DNA from: Methylobacterium radiotolerans JCM 2831
GTDB taxonomy: Bacteria > Pseudomonadota > Alphaproteobacteria > Rhizobiales > Beijerinckiaceae
Direction of reading: 5' to 3'
Length of the DNA stretch: 64,000 nt
Assembly (NCBI RefSeq): GCF_000019725.1
Contig: NC_010505.1
Coordinates: 3,891,001 to 3,955,000, forward strand
Of the stretch, positions 24,754 through 35,334 are shown piece after piece. The first letter of the stretch is position 1, and each line of letters opens with the position of its first letter. Below the pieces are notes generated by a model. That model saw only the letters and a list, made by a program, of their open reading frames with translations. It was not told the origin of the DNA and searched no databases. The translations under genes were made by a program, and so were the position numbers.

Positions 24754-27700
24754 TCAGGCCGCGCGCAGCTGCCGAATGGCGCGGAGCGCGGTCGCTCGCT
24801 GGATCTCCAGGCGCCGGATCAGCGGCATCAGGTCGGCGCCGGCGTGGGCGGCGGCCTCGACCTCGCGGCACAGGCTCGACAGCCCGACGAAGCCCAGGAG
24901 CCCGGCCGCCGCCACCAGGGCGTGCGCGTCGTGGGCGATCTGCAGGCGGTCGGTCTCGCTCGGCCGGAACCGTTCGGACAGCTCGTTGGCCAGGAGATCG
25001 AGCAGCGCCCCGACGCGGTCGGCCCCGAAGCTCGCCTCCATCTCGGTCAGCACAGCCGCGTCGAGCACCGCCGAATCCACCTGCGGCAGGCGGCGCGGCT
25101 CCTCGGCCCGCGCCGGCCGCCGCGCGCCCGGCGCCGTCCAGCGGCTGATCGTGGCGAAGAGGTCGGCCCGCCGGAACGGCTTGCCGACGTAATCGTCCAT
25201 CCCGGCCTCGCGCAGCTCCTCGATCTGCGACGGCAGGACGTTGGCGGTCATGGCGACGATCGGGATGTCGCAGGCGGGCGGCGCCAGGGCGCGGATGCGG
25301 CGCGTGGCCGTGAGCCCGTCGACGCGGGGCATCTGGACGTCCATCAGCACGAGATCGTAGGCCCGGCCGGCCGCGACGGACGACCCGACGGCCGTGATCG
25401 CCTCGGCGCCGTCTCCGGCCACGTCCACCGCGTAGCCCTGGGATTCGAGCACCGCGCAGGCGAGCTCCTGGTTGAGCGGCACGTCCTCGACGAGCAGCAG
25501 CCGCAGCGGCGCCCCCCGGGCATCCCCGTCCGCCGGAGCCGCGGCCGGCGGCGGCCGCGGCGGCGCACCCGCGTCGGCCGCGGCGCCCGAGGCCGCGGCG
25601 CCCTGCTCGGCGCGGGGCAGCACCAGCCGGAACCAGAAGGTCGAGCCCGCCCCCTCGCGGCTCTCGACCCCGATCTCGCCGCCCATGAGCGTCACGAGGT
25701 GCCGGGAGATCGCGAGGCCGAGGCCGGTGCCGCCGAAGCGCCGGCTGATCGAGCCGTCGACTTGGCTGAACCGCTTGAACAGCCGGTCCTGCTGCGCCGG
25801 CGCGATGCCGATGCCGGTATCGACCACCGAGAACCGGACCGTGTCGCCGGGCCGCCCGTCGGGCGCGCCGCCGGCGTCCTCCCGCTCCACGATCACCGTG
25901 ACCGAGCCCTCGGGCGTGAACTTCACGGCGTTGTTCAGCAGGTTGAGCAGCACCTGACGCAGGCGGCCGGCATCGCCGACCACGAAGGTCGGCAGGGCCG
26001 GGTCGATCCGGGCCTCGATGGCGAGGCCGCTGCGGAGCGCGCTGCCCCGCACGATCGAGACCGTGCCGTCGACGATCGAGACCAGCGGGAAGGTGACCGG
26101 ATCCAGGGTCAGCTCGCCCGCCTCGATCTTCGAGAAGTCGAGGATGTCGTTGACGACCGTCAGCAGGGCCGCGCCGGAGCTCTGGATCAGCTCCAGGCGG
26201 CGCCGGTCCTCGTTCTGGATCGCGTCGCCGTCGAGGAGCAGATCGGCGTAGCCCAGGATGCCGTTCAGCGGGGTGCGGATCTCGTGGCTCATGGCGGCGA
26301 GGAACTCGCTCTTGGCCGCGCTCGCCCGCTCCGCCTCGGTGCGGGCCGCCTCGGCGTCCCGCGTGGCGGTGCGCAGGGCCGCCTCGACCGCCTTGCGCTC
26401 GGTGATGTCGAGATGGAGGGCGACCATGCGCTGCGGCTGGCCGTCGGCTCCGGAGAGCGTCCGGCCCCGCGCGTAGAGCCAGCGCGCGCCGACCCGGAAC
26501 TCGGCCGCGTAGGGGGTGCCGGACTCGACCGCCCGCCGGATCTCGGTCCAGACATCGGCCACGTCGTCGGGATCGATCAGCGCCGTCCACGCGGACGCCG
26601 AGATCGTGTGGGCACCGCCGGTATCCGGCAGACCGTGCATCCGCGCGCTTTCCGGGCTGAGGACGGCGAGCCCCGTGCGCATGTCCCAGTCCCAGGTGCC
26701 GGCCTCAGCGGCGTCGAGGGCGATGTCCAGCAGGCCGCGGGCCTCCTCGACGGCGAGCCGCGCCGTGACGATGTCGTCGACGTCGAGCGCGGTCCCGAGC
26801 CACTCCGCCACCGCGCCGTCCGCCGGATCGAGGCGGATCGGGATCAGCGAGAGCTTGTGCCACCGGTAGACGCCGTCGTGACGGCGGATCCGCCACTGGC
26901 CGCTGTATCCCGTGCCGGTCTCGACGGCCCGGATCCAGGCCGCTTCCATGGCGGCGGCATCCTCCGGGTGATTCCGGACGAGGCGCTCCGCGCGCTCGGG
27001 CCCGATCGGCCCGTAATAGGCCTGGAACTGCGCGTTCACGTAGGTCGCCCGGCCGTCCCCGACCCGCATGGTCCAGACGAGGAGCGGCAGAGCCTCGGCG
27101 AGGCCCCGGTAGCGCAGCTCGCTGCGGCGCACCTCGTCCTCGGCGCGCCGGCGCTCGGTCACGTCGATCAGCACGCCGAAGAGGCCGGCGCTCGCCCCCT
27201 CCCCCCGGGCCATGCCGCGCACGACGACGTCGCGGAGTTCGCCGTCCGGCCGCAGCAGCCGGGCCTCGAAATCGAACCGGGTCCGACGGGCGACCGCGTC
27301 GGCGACGATCGCCTCCAGCCGGGCACGGTCGTCGGGATGGTAGATCTCCGAGAAGACGTCGAGGTGCGGCGGCGGGGTCGCGGGGTCGCGGCCCGCGATG
27401 GCGTAGAGGCTGGCCGACCAGACCGGCTGCCCGTCCCCGAGCTCGATGCGCCAGTTCCCGACGCTGGCGAGCTGCTCGGCCATGGTGAGCTGGTGGTTCG
27501 CCGCCTCCTGGGCGCGGGCCCGCGCGTTGATCTCCCGGTGCTGCTCCCGGATGACCGCCTCGCGGATCGCCGCCTGCGCGATCTCCCGGTCGCGCCGGAC
27601 ATTGGCCTCCGTAAGGCGCAGATGCGCCACGACGACCTCGGCGAGGTCGCGGAGGGCAGCCGCGTCCTCGGGGGAGAAATCGGAGCGGGGCCGGGGATCG

Positions 27701-28128
27701 GCGAGGCAGAGGGTCCCGATCCGGAGGCCCGGCTGGAGACTCAGCGCGATGCCCGCGTAGAACCGGATCCCGCCCGGTTCGGCGGCGATGGTCAGGTCGC
27801 GGAAGCGCGCGTCGAGCCGGGCATCGGGGACCACCACGAGGGCGTCGCTGCGGATCGTGTGCTGGCAGAAGGTCTCCGCCCGCCGCAGCGTGGTCGGCAG
27901 CTCCGCGCAGGGGGTCTTGAGCCACTGATGCGTGTCGTCGAGGAAGGCCACGAACGCGGTGCGCACGCCGAACAGGCGGCGGGCCGTCCGGCAGACGGCC
28001 TCGAAATGCGGCTCGGACGGGGTCCCGAGGATCGCGAGGGCCTCGAGGGCCGCGAGCCGGTCGCGCTCGCTGTCCGGCTGTGTGTTCACGTACCGTCTCC
28101 GGGTGCCGATCGGCAGCTCGGCCGCCAC
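24754..28128 (-). CDS. Hybrid sensor histidine kinase (GAF-PAS-PAS-PAS-HisKA-HATPase-REC-Hpt)
   Basis: A 1124-residue phosphorelay sensor without membrane segments, so it senses in the cytosol. In order: GAF (about 30-165, [19 protein letters not shown]), a helical linker, three PAS units (about 215-330, 340-450, 465-580), and HisKA with His615 in [16 protein letters not shown]. The ATPase domain follows ([45 protein letters not shown]), then a receiver with Asp930 in [11 protein letters not shown]. The C-terminal Hpt-like domain has His1069 in [15 protein letters not shown]. The Hpt motif lacks the usual Lys after the His. No separate output regulator lies next to it. The gene is followed 33 bp later, convergently, by the EthD pair. 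Confidence 0.93.
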   Translation of the reverse strand: MAAELPIGTRRRYVNTQPDSERDRLAALEALAILGTPSEPHFEAVCRTARRLFGVRTAFVAFLDDTHQWLKTPCAELPTTLRRAETFCQHTIRSDALVVVPDARLDARFRDLTIAAEPGGIRFYAGIALSLQPGLRIGTLCLADPRPRSDFSPEDAAALRDLAEVVVAHLRLTEANVRRDREIAQAAIREAVIREQHREINARARAQEAANHQLTMAEQLASVGNWRIELGDGQPVWSASLYAIAGRDPATPPPHLDVFSEIYHPDDRARLEAIVADAVARRTRFDFEARLLRPDGELRDVVVRGMARGEGASAGLFGVLIDVTERRRAEDEVRRSELRYRGLAEALPLLVWTMRVGDGRATYVNAQFQAYYGPIGPERAERLVRNHPEDAAAMEAAWIRAVETGTGYSGQWRIRRHDGVYRWHKLSLIPIRLDPADGAVAEWLGTALDVDDIVTARLAVEEARGLLDIALDAAEAGTWDWDMRTGLAVLSPESARMHGLPDTGGAHTISASAWTALIDPDDVADVWTEIRRAVESGTPYAAEFRVGARWLYARGRTLSGADGQPQRMVALHLDITERKAVEAALRTATRDAEAARTEAERASAAKSEFLAAMSHEIRTPLNGILGYADLLLDGDAIQNEDRRRLELIQSSGAALLTVVNDILDFSKIEAGELTLDPVTFPLVSIVDGTVSIVRGSALRSGLAIEARIDPALPTFVVGDAGRLRQVLLNLLNNAVKFTPEGSVTVIVEREDAGGAPDGRPGDTVRFSVVDTGIGIAPAQQDRLFKRFSQVDGSISRRFGGTGLGLAISRHLVTLMGGEIGVESREGAGSTFWFRLVLPRAEQGAAASGAAADAGAPPRPPPAAAPADGDARGAPLRLLLVEDVPLNQELACAVLESQGYAVDVAGDGAEAITAVGSSVAAGRAYDLVLMDVQMPRVDGLTATRRIRALAPPACDIPIVAMTANVLPSQIEELREAGMDDYVGKPFRRADLFATISRWTAPGARRPARAEEPRRLPQVDSAVLDAAVLTEMEASFGADRVGALLDLLANELSERFRPSETDRLQIAHDAHALVAAAGLLGFVGLSSLCREVEAAAHAGADLMPLIRRLEIQRATALRAIRQLRAA

Positions 28129-28143
28129 CGAGCGATGCCGCGC

Positions 28144-29418
28144 CTAGCGCCGCGTTTCAAGCGCGCCCGCCTGCGGCGGCGTGCCCGCGCGCAACCGCGC
28201 GGCCTCCAGCGCCCAGACCATGCCCAGCATCATGTAGACGTGGCGCCACTTCTCGATGTCGATCTGGACCGCCTGCAGGAAGAACATCAGCAGCGCCGGC
28301 CAGACGATCTGGGCGTGCGCCCGGACCGGCGACGGCCGGGCCAGGAGCCGGAACCCGACGAGGCCGGTCGCCGCCACGAGGCCGATGAACACCGCGCCCC
28401 CGAGCCAGCCGCCGTTGGCGAAGGAGCCGATGTAGGAGTTGTGCGGTTCGAGCCCGAAGGTCAGCCGCCAGTGCATCGGCCCCATCCCGAACGGCCGCTC
28501 CAGCAGCATGGCGAAGCCGCGGATCTGGTTGCCGAAGCGCCCGGTCTCGCCCTGGTCGTAGTCCTGGGTCAGCGCCGCCCGGGTCTCGAACATCTTGTGG
28601 ACGTGGTCGACCGAGAGCAGCCCGATCACCGCGGCGGTGCCGAGGACGAGGGTCGCGAGGGTCAGGAGCACGATGCGGCGGCGCAGGCGCGGGGAGGCGC
28701 TGCCGGCATAGACCGATCCCACCATCAGGAGCACCGCGACGACGCTCCCGCCCCAGGACCCGCGCGAGAACGACAGGAAGATGCCGGCCACGATGACCAG
28801 CAGGCCGGCGAGGGACACGAGCGGCCGGCGGGTGGAGCCGGTGAGCAGGCCGTGCATCAGGTAGAGGGCGCCGAGCGTCAGGAACGAGCCGAAGACGTTC
28901 GGGTCCTGGAAGGTGCCCGAGGCCCGGTCGTACTTGTAGAACAGGTCCTCGATCCCGAGCCATTGCAGGTAGCCGACGATGCCCAGCGCCGCCGAGAACA
29001 CGCAGCTCGCCGTGTAGGCCTTGAGCGCCAGCTCCATCCGGGCGTGCGTGTCGTCCGCGAAGAACATGGCGAAGAAGATGCAGGTGATCGAGAGGTAGAT
29101 CAGCTGCACGGTCCAGGTGACCGGGAAGTCCTCGTTCAGGTACGGCAGCAGCGCGGTGACGATGGCCGCGAGGTAGAGCAGGAGGAGCGCCACCAGGGGC
29201 ACCGCCCCGCGGTGCAGCCGCACGCCGAGGCAGAGCCAGAGCAGGATCGTGGGGATCGCGACCGCGTCGTAGGGGGAGGTTTCCGAGAAGGCGAAGCAGG
29301 CGAAGAAGATGAACGCCGCGAACAGCGCCTTGGCCAGCCCCTCGACGGCCGCGATGAGCGGGACTCCGCCCACCGACCCGGACGGGACCGGGCCTGCGGG
29401 CGCTGCGGTGTGGGCCAT
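28144..29418 (-). CDS. O-antigen ligase / polymerase-like membrane protein (Wzy_C family)
   Basis: A 424-residue inner-membrane protein with about ten or more hydrophobic segments and the WaaL/Wzy_C-type loop in RLTFGLEPHNSYIGSFANGGWLGG near residues 315-340. Members join O-antigen to lipid A core or polymerise exopolysaccharide repeat units from lipid-linked donors in the periplasm. No other polysaccharide genes adjoin it, so the acceptor is unknown. Its stop lies 16 bp before the start of the hybrid kinase gene on the same strand, so the two may share a transcript. Confidence 0.82.
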   Translation of the reverse strand: MAHTAAPAGPVPSGSVGGVPLIAAVEGLAKALFAAFIFFACFAFSETSPYDAVAIPTILLWLCLGVRLHRGAVPLVALLLLYLAAIVTALLPYLNEDFPVTWTVQLIYLSITCIFFAMFFADDTHARMELALKAYTASCVFSAALGIVGYLQWLGIEDLFYKYDRASGTFQDPNVFGSFLTLGALYLMHGLLTGSTRRPLVSLAGLLVIVAGIFLSFSRGSWGGSVVAVLLMVGSVYAGSASPRLRRRIVLLTLATLVLGTAAVIGLLSVDHVHKMFETRAALTQDYDQGETGRFGNQIRGFAMLLERPFGMGPMHWRLTFGLEPHNSYIGSFANGGWLGGAVFIGLVAATGLVGFRLLARPSPVRAHAQIVWPALLMFFLQAVQIDIEKWRHVYMMLGMVWALEAARLRAGTPPQAGALETRR

Positions 29419-29531
29419 GGATACGCGGGCTCCGCGGGCCGGTTACGCTGGCCCGCGCCGTCGGTGATGCCATCCAAACGTTGAGAATCGCCTTCCCGGC
29501 GCGCCGCGCCCCTCGGCGGCGCACCGCCGGT

Positions 29532-30539
29532 TCAGGCGCGGCAGGCCTCGAAGCCCTCCTTGATCGCCGCCGGATCGAGGTTGCGGCCGATGAACACCAC
29601 CCGCGAGACCCGCTCCTCGTCCTTGCCCCAGTCGCCCTGCACGTCGCCGTCGAGGATCATGTGCACGCCCTGGAAGACGAAGCGCTTCGGCTCGTCCGGG
29701 AAGGCCACGATCCCCTTGCACCGCAGGATGTCCGGCCCCTGCGACTGGGTCAGGTTCGAGATCCACGGCATGAACTTGTCCGGGTCGACCGCGCCCTCGA
29801 TCTTCGCCGAGACCGAGCGGATGTCGGAATCGTGGTGGTGGTGGTGACCCGCCTCCAGGAAGTCGGGCTCGACGTCGAGGATGCGGTCGAGGTCGAAGGC
29901 GTTGCGCTCGAGCACGGCGTCGAGGGGCACCGCGCAGTTCTGCGTCCGGTGGAGCTTGGCCAGCGGGTTGATCGTGCGGATCTCGGCCTCGACGCGGTCG
30001 AGGTCGGCCGGGGAGACGAGGTCGCTCTTGTTGAGCAGGATCACGTCCGCGAAGGCGATCTGGTTCTTCGCCTCGGGCGCGTCCTTCAGGCGGTCAGACA
30101 GCCACTTGGCGTCGGCCACCGTCACCACGGCGTCGAGGCGGGCGGCCTCGCCGACATCCTGGTCGACGAAGAAGGTCTGCGCCACGGGGGCCGGGTCGGC
30201 GAGCCCGGTGGTCTCGACGATGATCGCGTCGAACTTGCCCCGGCGCTTGACCAGCCCGTCCATGATCCGGATCAGGTCGCCGCGCACCGTGCAGCAGACG
30301 CAGCCGTTGTTCATCTCGAACACCTCCTCGTCCGCGCCGACGACGAGGTCGTTGTCGATGCCGATCTCGCCGAACTCGTTGACGATCACGGCGTAGCGCT
30401 TGCCGTGGTTCTCGGTGAGGATCCGGTTGAGGAGCGTGGTCTTGCCCGCGCCGAGATAGCCGGTGAGCACGGTGACCGGGATCTTGCCGGCGGCTGAACC
30501 GGGAGCGGCCGGGACGGAAGCGTTGCTCGTATCGGACAT
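29532..30539 (-). CDS. COG0523 (CobW/YjiA-type) GTP-binding metallochaperone
   Basis: A 335-residue P-loop GTPase. Walker A is [18 protein letters not shown] (about residues 20-37), the metal-binding CxCC is in [13 protein letters not shown] (about 75-88), and the G-protein NKSD sits in [11 protein letters not shown] run of five histidines plus Asp (HHHHHD) precedes the C-terminal CobW_C domain. Such proteins insert or deliver metals, often zinc. The start MSDTSNAS was preferred because upstream residues are not conserved. A Zur-like dyad about 55 bp upstream favours a zinc-homeostasis role, but cobalt or another metal cannot be excluded. Confidence 0.88.
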   Translation of the reverse strand: MSDTSNASVPAAPGSAAGKIPVTVLTGYLGAGKTTLLNRILTENHGKRYAVIVNEFGEIGIDNDLVVGADEEVFEMNNGCVCCTVRGDLIRIMDGLVKRRGKFDAIIVETTGLADPAPVAQTFFVDQDVGEAARLDAVVTVADAKWLSDRLKDAPEAKNQIAFADVILLNKSDLVSPADLDRVEAEIRTINPLAKLHRTQNCAVPLDAVLERNAFDLDRILDVEPDFLEAGHHHHHDSDIRSVSAKIEGAVDPDKFMPWISNLTQSQGPDILRCKGIVAFPDEPKRFVFQGVHMILDGDVQGDWGKDEERVSRVVFIGRNLDPAAIKEGFEACRA

Positions 30540-30593
30540 GACGGGTTCTTCGGTGGCAGGTGCGGGATCGCGCGGGCCTGGACCCGCGAGCGT

Positions 30594-30608
30594 TGTCATA
30601 TTGTAACA
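30594..30608 (-). promoter_or_regulatory. Zur-like operator upstream of the COG0523 gene
   Basis: Read on the minus strand the site is TGTTACAATATGACA. It agrees with 13 of 15 positions of the palindrome TGTTATAATATAACA, which is the form I recall for alphaproteobacterial Zur boxes. It lies 55 bp upstream of the start codon, a normal promoter position. The match is to a recalled consensus, so regulation by Zur is inference. Confidence 0.38.
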
Positions 30609-30832
30609 AATCCCGTCAAAGGAAGACGGGGCCACACGGTTTCGCGACCGGGGCGCCGGATCGATTGCCTGTCTGACAAGCTTTGCTCTAGGCACGCGGG
30701 ACCGCCGGAATCTTCCCGCGGCGCGCCATAGAAAAGCACCAGCGACCGCATTGATGTAGGCGTCGCCCGGTCACGAATCGTACTCTCGTCACGCAGCCCG
30801 GACTCTCGGCCCGGACCTAGAAGATCATCCGC

Positions 30833-32155
30833 ATGGACGCCCGAAATCCGCTGGACCAGGACGAGGCCGTCACCGTGCCCGCGCGCGGGCGCCGGTGGCC
30901 CGGCCTGCTGGTCGCCGTCGTGCTGCTCGCGCTCGCCCTCGGCGCCGCCTTCGCGTTTCCCGACCGGACCCGCGAGACCGTCGCGCACCTCGTCGCGGCG
31001 GTGACCGGGCTGTTCGCCCCGGGCAACCCCGACCCGGGCATCGACGTCGAGAAGGCCGGTCCGGTGGAGCGGGTGTTCCGGCCGTCCAAGGAGCAGCGCG
31101 CCGCCTTCGAGATCCTGCCTGTCGCCAACCTCGTGTTCCGGCCCGAAGGCACGGCCGAGGGACGCATCGCCCTCAACGAGGACGACAACGTCCCGGTGGT
31201 CTCGCCCTATGCCGGCCGGGTGACGAAGGTCCTGGTCCGCGCCGGCGACGACGTGAAGGCCGGCGACGTGCTGCTGACGCTCGAGGCCACCGACATGGTC
31301 CAGGCGCAGAACGACTATCAGGCGGCCGTGAACAACCTCCAGAAGCAGCAGGCGCTCCTGAAGCTCGACCAGACCATCGCGCAGCGCCAGCAGGAGCTGT
31401 TCCAGGCCCACGCGACGGCGCTGAAGGACTACCAGTCGGCGCAGAACGACGTCATCGCCGCCCAGAGCGACCTGAAGACCGCCGAGGGCGCCCTCGACGC
31501 GGTGAAGAGCCGCCTGCGCCTGTTGGGCAAGACCGACGCCGAGATCGCCGCCTTCGAGAAGAAGGGCACGATGAGCGCCGAGACGCAGATCCGGGCGCCG
31601 ATCGCCGGCACGATCGTCCAGCGCAAGGTCGGCATCGGACAGTACCTCTCCGCCTCCAGCGACCCGGTCTTCGTGATCGGCGACCTGTCGACGGTCTGGC
31701 TCGTGGCCAACGTCCGCGAGAGCGAGATCCCGAAGATCCGCATCGGCCAGGAGGTCGAGGCGAAGGTGGCGGGCTTCGGCGCGCGGGTGTTCAAGGCCCG
31801 GGTGAACTACATGGCCTCCAGCCTCGACCCGGCGACGCGGCGGCTCGCCGTGCGCAGCGAGGTCGACAACCCGGACCGGGTGCTGCGGCCGGAGATGTTC
31901 GCCACCTACACGATCATCACCGGCAAGGGCGAGCCGAGCCCGAGCGTGCCGGTGGCCGCCATCGTGTACGAGGGCGACCGCACCCACGTCTGGGTGGCCC
32001 GGCCGGACGGCGCCGTGGAGGCGCGCGACATCAAGCTCGGCCTGATCAACGGCGACAACGCCCAGGTCGTGCAGGGCCTGCGCGCGGGCGAGCAGGTCGT
32101 CACCCGGGGGGCCCTGTTCATCGACCGGGCGGCCACCGGCGACAAGGCGTCCTGA
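30833..32155 (+). CDS. RND efflux periplasmic adaptor (CzcB-like membrane fusion protein)
   Basis: A 440-residue adaptor linking the inner-membrane RND pump to the outer-membrane channel. The N-terminal membrane anchor is GLLVAVVLLALALGAAFAF (about residues 24-42). A lipoyl/barrel half-motif (VVSPYAGRVTKVLVRAGDDVKAGDVLLTL, about 122-150) is followed by an alpha-hairpin rich in Gln (about 155-240). The second lipoyl half (IRAPIAGTIVQRKVGIGQYL) and the beta-barrel domain (VWLVANVRESEIPKI) come next. The ATG is the only reasonable start. The permease gene begins 16 bp downstream, so they form one operon. Confidence 0.9.
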   Translation: MDARNPLDQDEAVTVPARGRRWPGLLVAVVLLALALGAAFAFPDRTRETVAHLVAAVTGLFAPGNPDPGIDVEKAGPVERVFRPSKEQRAAFEILPVANLVFRPEGTAEGRIALNEDDNVPVVSPYAGRVTKVLVRAGDDVKAGDVLLTLEATDMVQAQNDYQAAVNNLQKQQALLKLDQTIAQRQQELFQAHATALKDYQSAQNDVIAAQSDLKTAEGALDAVKSRLRLLGKTDAEIAAFEKKGTMSAETQIRAPIAGTIVQRKVGIGQYLSASSDPVFVIGDLSTVWLVANVRESEIPKIRIGQEVEAKVAGFGARVFKARVNYMASSLDPATRRLAVRSEVDNPDRVLRPEMFATYTIITGKGEPSPSVPVAAIVYEGDRTHVWVARPDGAVEARDIKLGLINGDNAQVVQGLRAGEQVVTRGALFIDRAATGDKAS

Positions 32156-32171
32156 GCGGGGATCCGGTCCG

Positions 32172-35100
32172 ATGAACGCCCTGATCGCCTTCTCGCTGCG
32201 CCAGCGCGTGCTGGTGGTGCTGCTGTTCGTCGTGATGCTCGGCGTCGGCTACGGCGCCTACACGCAGCTCAACATCGAGGCCTACCCGGATCCGGTCCCG
32301 CCGCTCGTCGACGTGATCACCCAGAACCCGGGCCAGTCGGCCGACGAGATCGAGCGCTACATCACCATTCCCCTGGAGGTGGCGCTCGCCGGCATCCCGA
32401 ACGCCCAGGTGGTCCGGACGATCTCGCTGTTCGGCCTCTCGGACGTGAAGGTCCAGTTCAACTACGAGTACACGTACGAGCAGGCGCTGCAGCGGGTCCT
32501 CAACCGCCTGTCGCAGGCCCCGACGCTGCCCAACGGCGCCACGCCGCAGATCTCGCCGACGAGCCCGGTGGGCGAGATCATGCGCTACAAGCTCGTCGGC
32601 CCGGCCGGCTACTCGCCCATGGACATGAAGACCCTGCAGGACTGGGTGCTGCAGCGCCGGTTCAAGGCGATCCCCGGCGTCGTCGACGTCACGGCCTTCG
32701 GCGGCAAGGCCAAGGAGTACGAGGTCGCGGTCGACCTGAACCGCCTCCAGGCCCAGGGCCTGACCCTGGTGCAGCTGACCAACGCGCTGAACAACGCCTC
32801 GATCAACGTCGGCGGCCAGACGCTGAACGTCGGGCAGCAATCGGCGGTGGTGCGCGGCATCGGCCTGATCCGCGACATGGACGACATCCGGGACACGATG
32901 ATCAGCCTCGTCAACGGCACCCCGGTGCTGGTGCGGGACGTGGCGGAGGTGCGCGTGTCGAACGCCCCGCGCCTCGGCATCGTCGGCCACGACAACCAGC
33001 CCGACATCGTCGAGGGCATCGTGCTCATGACCCGCGGCGGCAAGAGCCTGCCGACGCTGGAGCGGGTCGAGGCCGAGATCGACAAGATCAACAGCTCCAC
33101 GATCCTGCCGCCCGACGTGAAGATCGAGCGGATCTACGACCGCTCGGGCCTGATCCACACCACCACCCACACGGTGATGCACAACCTCGTCTTCGGCGTG
33201 GTGCTGGTCTTCGTGGTGCAGTGGCTGTTCCTCGGCTCGCTCACCAGCGCGATCATCGTGGCGGCCACGATCCCGTTCGCGCTCGGCTTCGCGATCCTGA
33301 TCCTGGTTGTGCGCGGCGACTCGGCCAACCTCCTGTCGCTCGGCGCGATCGATTTCGGCCTGATCGTCGACGCGACCGTGATCATGGTGGAGAACGTCTT
33401 CCGCCACATCGCCGAGCCCGACCACGTGAAGGGCGAGGCTCCGCCCAGCGGCCTGACGGGCCGGCTCGGCACCATCGCGGTCGCCGGCCGCGAGGTGAAC
33501 CGGGCGATCTTCTTCTCGGCGACCATCATCATCGTCGGCTTCCTGCCGCTGTTCACGATGACCGGCGTCGAGGGCCACATCTTCGGGCCGATGGCCAAGA
33601 CCTACGCGTACGCGCTGCTGGGCGGCCTGCTCGCGACCTTCACGGTCTCGCCCGCGCTCTCGGCCCTGATGCTGCCGAAGAAGCTCGAGGAGCGCGACAC
33701 CCTGATCGTGCGGGTGCTGCGCGTCGGCCACGAGGCGGCTCTGCGCTTCGGCCTGCGCAACCGCGTCCTGGCGATCGCCGTGATGCTGGCAGTGCTCCTG
33801 GTTTCGGGCCTCACGGCCCGCAATCTCGGCCTCGAGTTCCTGCCGCGTCTCGAGGAGGGCAACCTCTACGTGCGCGGGACGATGCCGTCCTCGATCTCGC
33901 TGGAGGCCGGCAACGCCTACGTCCAGCGCATGCGCAAGATCTTCCAAGAGGTTCCGGAGGTCACCACCGTCCTGTCGCACCAGGGCCGCCCGAACGACGG
34001 CACCGACGCCACCGGCTTCTTCAACGTCGAGATCCTGGCGCCGCTCAAGCCGATCGACCAGTGGCGCAAGGGCCTCGACAAGGAGACGCTGATCCAGGAC
34101 CTCAGCAAGAAGCTGGAGGCGGAATTCCCCGGCATCGAGTTCAACTTCTCGCAGTATATCGAGGACAACGTCCAGGAAGCGGCCTCGGGCGTGAAGGGCG
34201 AGAACTCGGTCAAGATCTACGGCAACGACCTCGCCCAGCTGACCAAGACCGCCAACGCCGTCAAGGCCGCTCTCGCCACCGTCCCGGGCGTCACCGACCT
34301 GTCGGTGTTCGAATCCCTCGGCCAGCCGACGGTGCGGATCGACGTCGACCGCCACAAGGCCGCGCGCTACGGCCTGTCGATCGGCGACGTGAACACCACG
34401 ATCCAGGCGGCGATCGGCGGCCAGACCGCGGGCGACCTCTACGAGTACGGCTCCGACCGCCACTTCCCGATGCGGGTGCGGCTCGCCAAGGAGTACCGCT
34501 CCTCGCTCGCGGGCATCCGCAACATCGCGGTCGGCGCCCAGAACCCCAACGGTGGCGTGATCCAGGTGCCGCTCTCCGAGATCGCCGACGTCGACCTCGT
34601 CTCCGGCGCCTCGTTCATCTACCGCGAGGACCAGCAGCGCTATATCCCGGTGAAGTTCTCGGTGCGCGGCCGCGACCTCGGCAGCGCCGTGCTGGAGGCC
34701 CAGCGCAAGGTCGCCGATGCGGTCGACCTGCCGCCGGGCTATCGGCTGGAATGGGTCGGGCAGTTCACCAACCTGAAGGAGGCGGCCGCTCGCCTCAGCC
34801 TCGTTGTGCCGGTCACGCTGCTGCTGATCGCGCTGCTCCTCTACATCAACTTCTCGTCGGTGGCCGACATGCTGCTGACCCTGTCGGTCATCCCGATGGC
34901 GATGATCGGCGGCATCTTCGCCCTGGCGCTGACCGGCACGCCGTTCTCGATCTCGGCGGCGATCGGCTTCATCGCGCTGTTCGGGATCTCGACCATGGAG
35001 GGCGTGATCCTGCTCGCCTACTACAACCAGCTGCTCGACGAGGGCTGGAAGCGGCAGGAGGCGGTCTGGCACGCCGCCGTGGTGCGCATGCGCCCGGTGA

Positions 35101-35321
35101 TGATGACCTGCGTGGCGGCCTGCGTCGGCCTGCTGCCGGCCGCGGTCTCCACCGGCATCGGCTCGCAGGTGCAGAAGCCGCTGGCGCTCGTGGTGGTGGG
35201 CGGCATCATCCTGGCGCCGAACCTGATCCTCGTGATCGTCCCGGTGCTGATCTCCCTGTTCTCCCGGCGTCGCCCGAACCCGGACGCCCAGGCGCGGCCC
35301 GCGCACCGGGCCGCCGCGTGA
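32172..35321 (+). CDS. RND efflux permease, heavy-metal (HME/CzcA) family
   Basis: A 1049-residue proton-driven inner-membrane pump with 12 membrane helices and two large periplasmic loops. The N-terminus MNALIAFSLRQRVLVVLLFVVMLGVG and YPDPVPPLVDVITQNPGQSADEIE are CzcA-like. In helix 4, IDFGLIVDATVIMVEN carries Asp394, Asp400 and Glu407, the acidic triad spacing of the HME-RND proton/metal relay. The usual Gly after the second Asp is Ala. Metal specificity cannot be read from this. A very stable hairpin separates it from the downstream outer-membrane channel gene. Confidence 0.92.
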   Translation: MNALIAFSLRQRVLVVLLFVVMLGVGYGAYTQLNIEAYPDPVPPLVDVITQNPGQSADEIERYITIPLEVALAGIPNAQVVRTISLFGLSDVKVQFNYEYTYEQALQRVLNRLSQAPTLPNGATPQISPTSPVGEIMRYKLVGPAGYSPMDMKTLQDWVLQRRFKAIPGVVDVTAFGGKAKEYEVAVDLNRLQAQGLTLVQLTNALNNASINVGGQTLNVGQQSAVVRGIGLIRDMDDIRDTMISLVNGTPVLVRDVAEVRVSNAPRLGIVGHDNQPDIVEGIVLMTRGGKSLPTLERVEAEIDKINSSTILPPDVKIERIYDRSGLIHTTTHTVMHNLVFGVVLVFVVQWLFLGSLTSAIIVAATIPFALGFAILILVVRGDSANLLSLGAIDFGLIVDATVIMVENVFRHIAEPDHVKGEAPPSGLTGRLGTIAVAGREVNRAIFFSATIIIVGFLPLFTMTGVEGHIFGPMAKTYAYALLGGLLATFTVSPALSALMLPKKLEERDTLIVRVLRVGHEAALRFGLRNRVLAIAVMLAVLLVSGLTARNLGLEFLPRLEEGNLYVRGTMPSSISLEAGNAYVQRMRKIFQEVPEVTTVLSHQGRPNDGTDATGFFNVEILAPLKPIDQWRKGLDKETLIQDLSKKLEAEFPGIEFNFSQYIEDNVQEAASGVKGENSVKIYGNDLAQLTKTANAVKAALATVPGVTDLSVFESLGQPTVRIDVDRHKAARYGLSIGDVNTTIQAAIGGQTAGDLYEYGSDRHFPMRVRLAKEYRSSLAGIRNIAVGAQNPNGGVIQVPLSEIADVDLVSGASFIYREDQQRYIPVKFSVRGRDLGSAVLEAQRKVADAVDLPPGYRLEWVGQFTNLKEAAARLSLVVPVTLLLIALLLYINFSSVADMLLTLSVIPMAMIGGIFALALTGTPFSISAAIGFIALFGISTMEGVILLAYYNQLLDEGWKRQEAVWHAAVVRMRPVMMTCVAACVGLLPAAVSTGIGSQVQKPLALVVVGGIILAPNLILVIVPVLISLFSRRRPNPDAQARPAHRAAA

Positions 35322-35334
35322 GCCGGCTCAGGAG

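Noticed and set aside
24844..29484. A 1546-codon plus-strand frame opposite the hybrid kinase and ligase genes
   Set aside because: Composition is that of an antisense high-GC shadow (His/Arg/Asp/Gly rich), with no domain motifs, while the minus strand has clear kinase and membrane-protein signatures.
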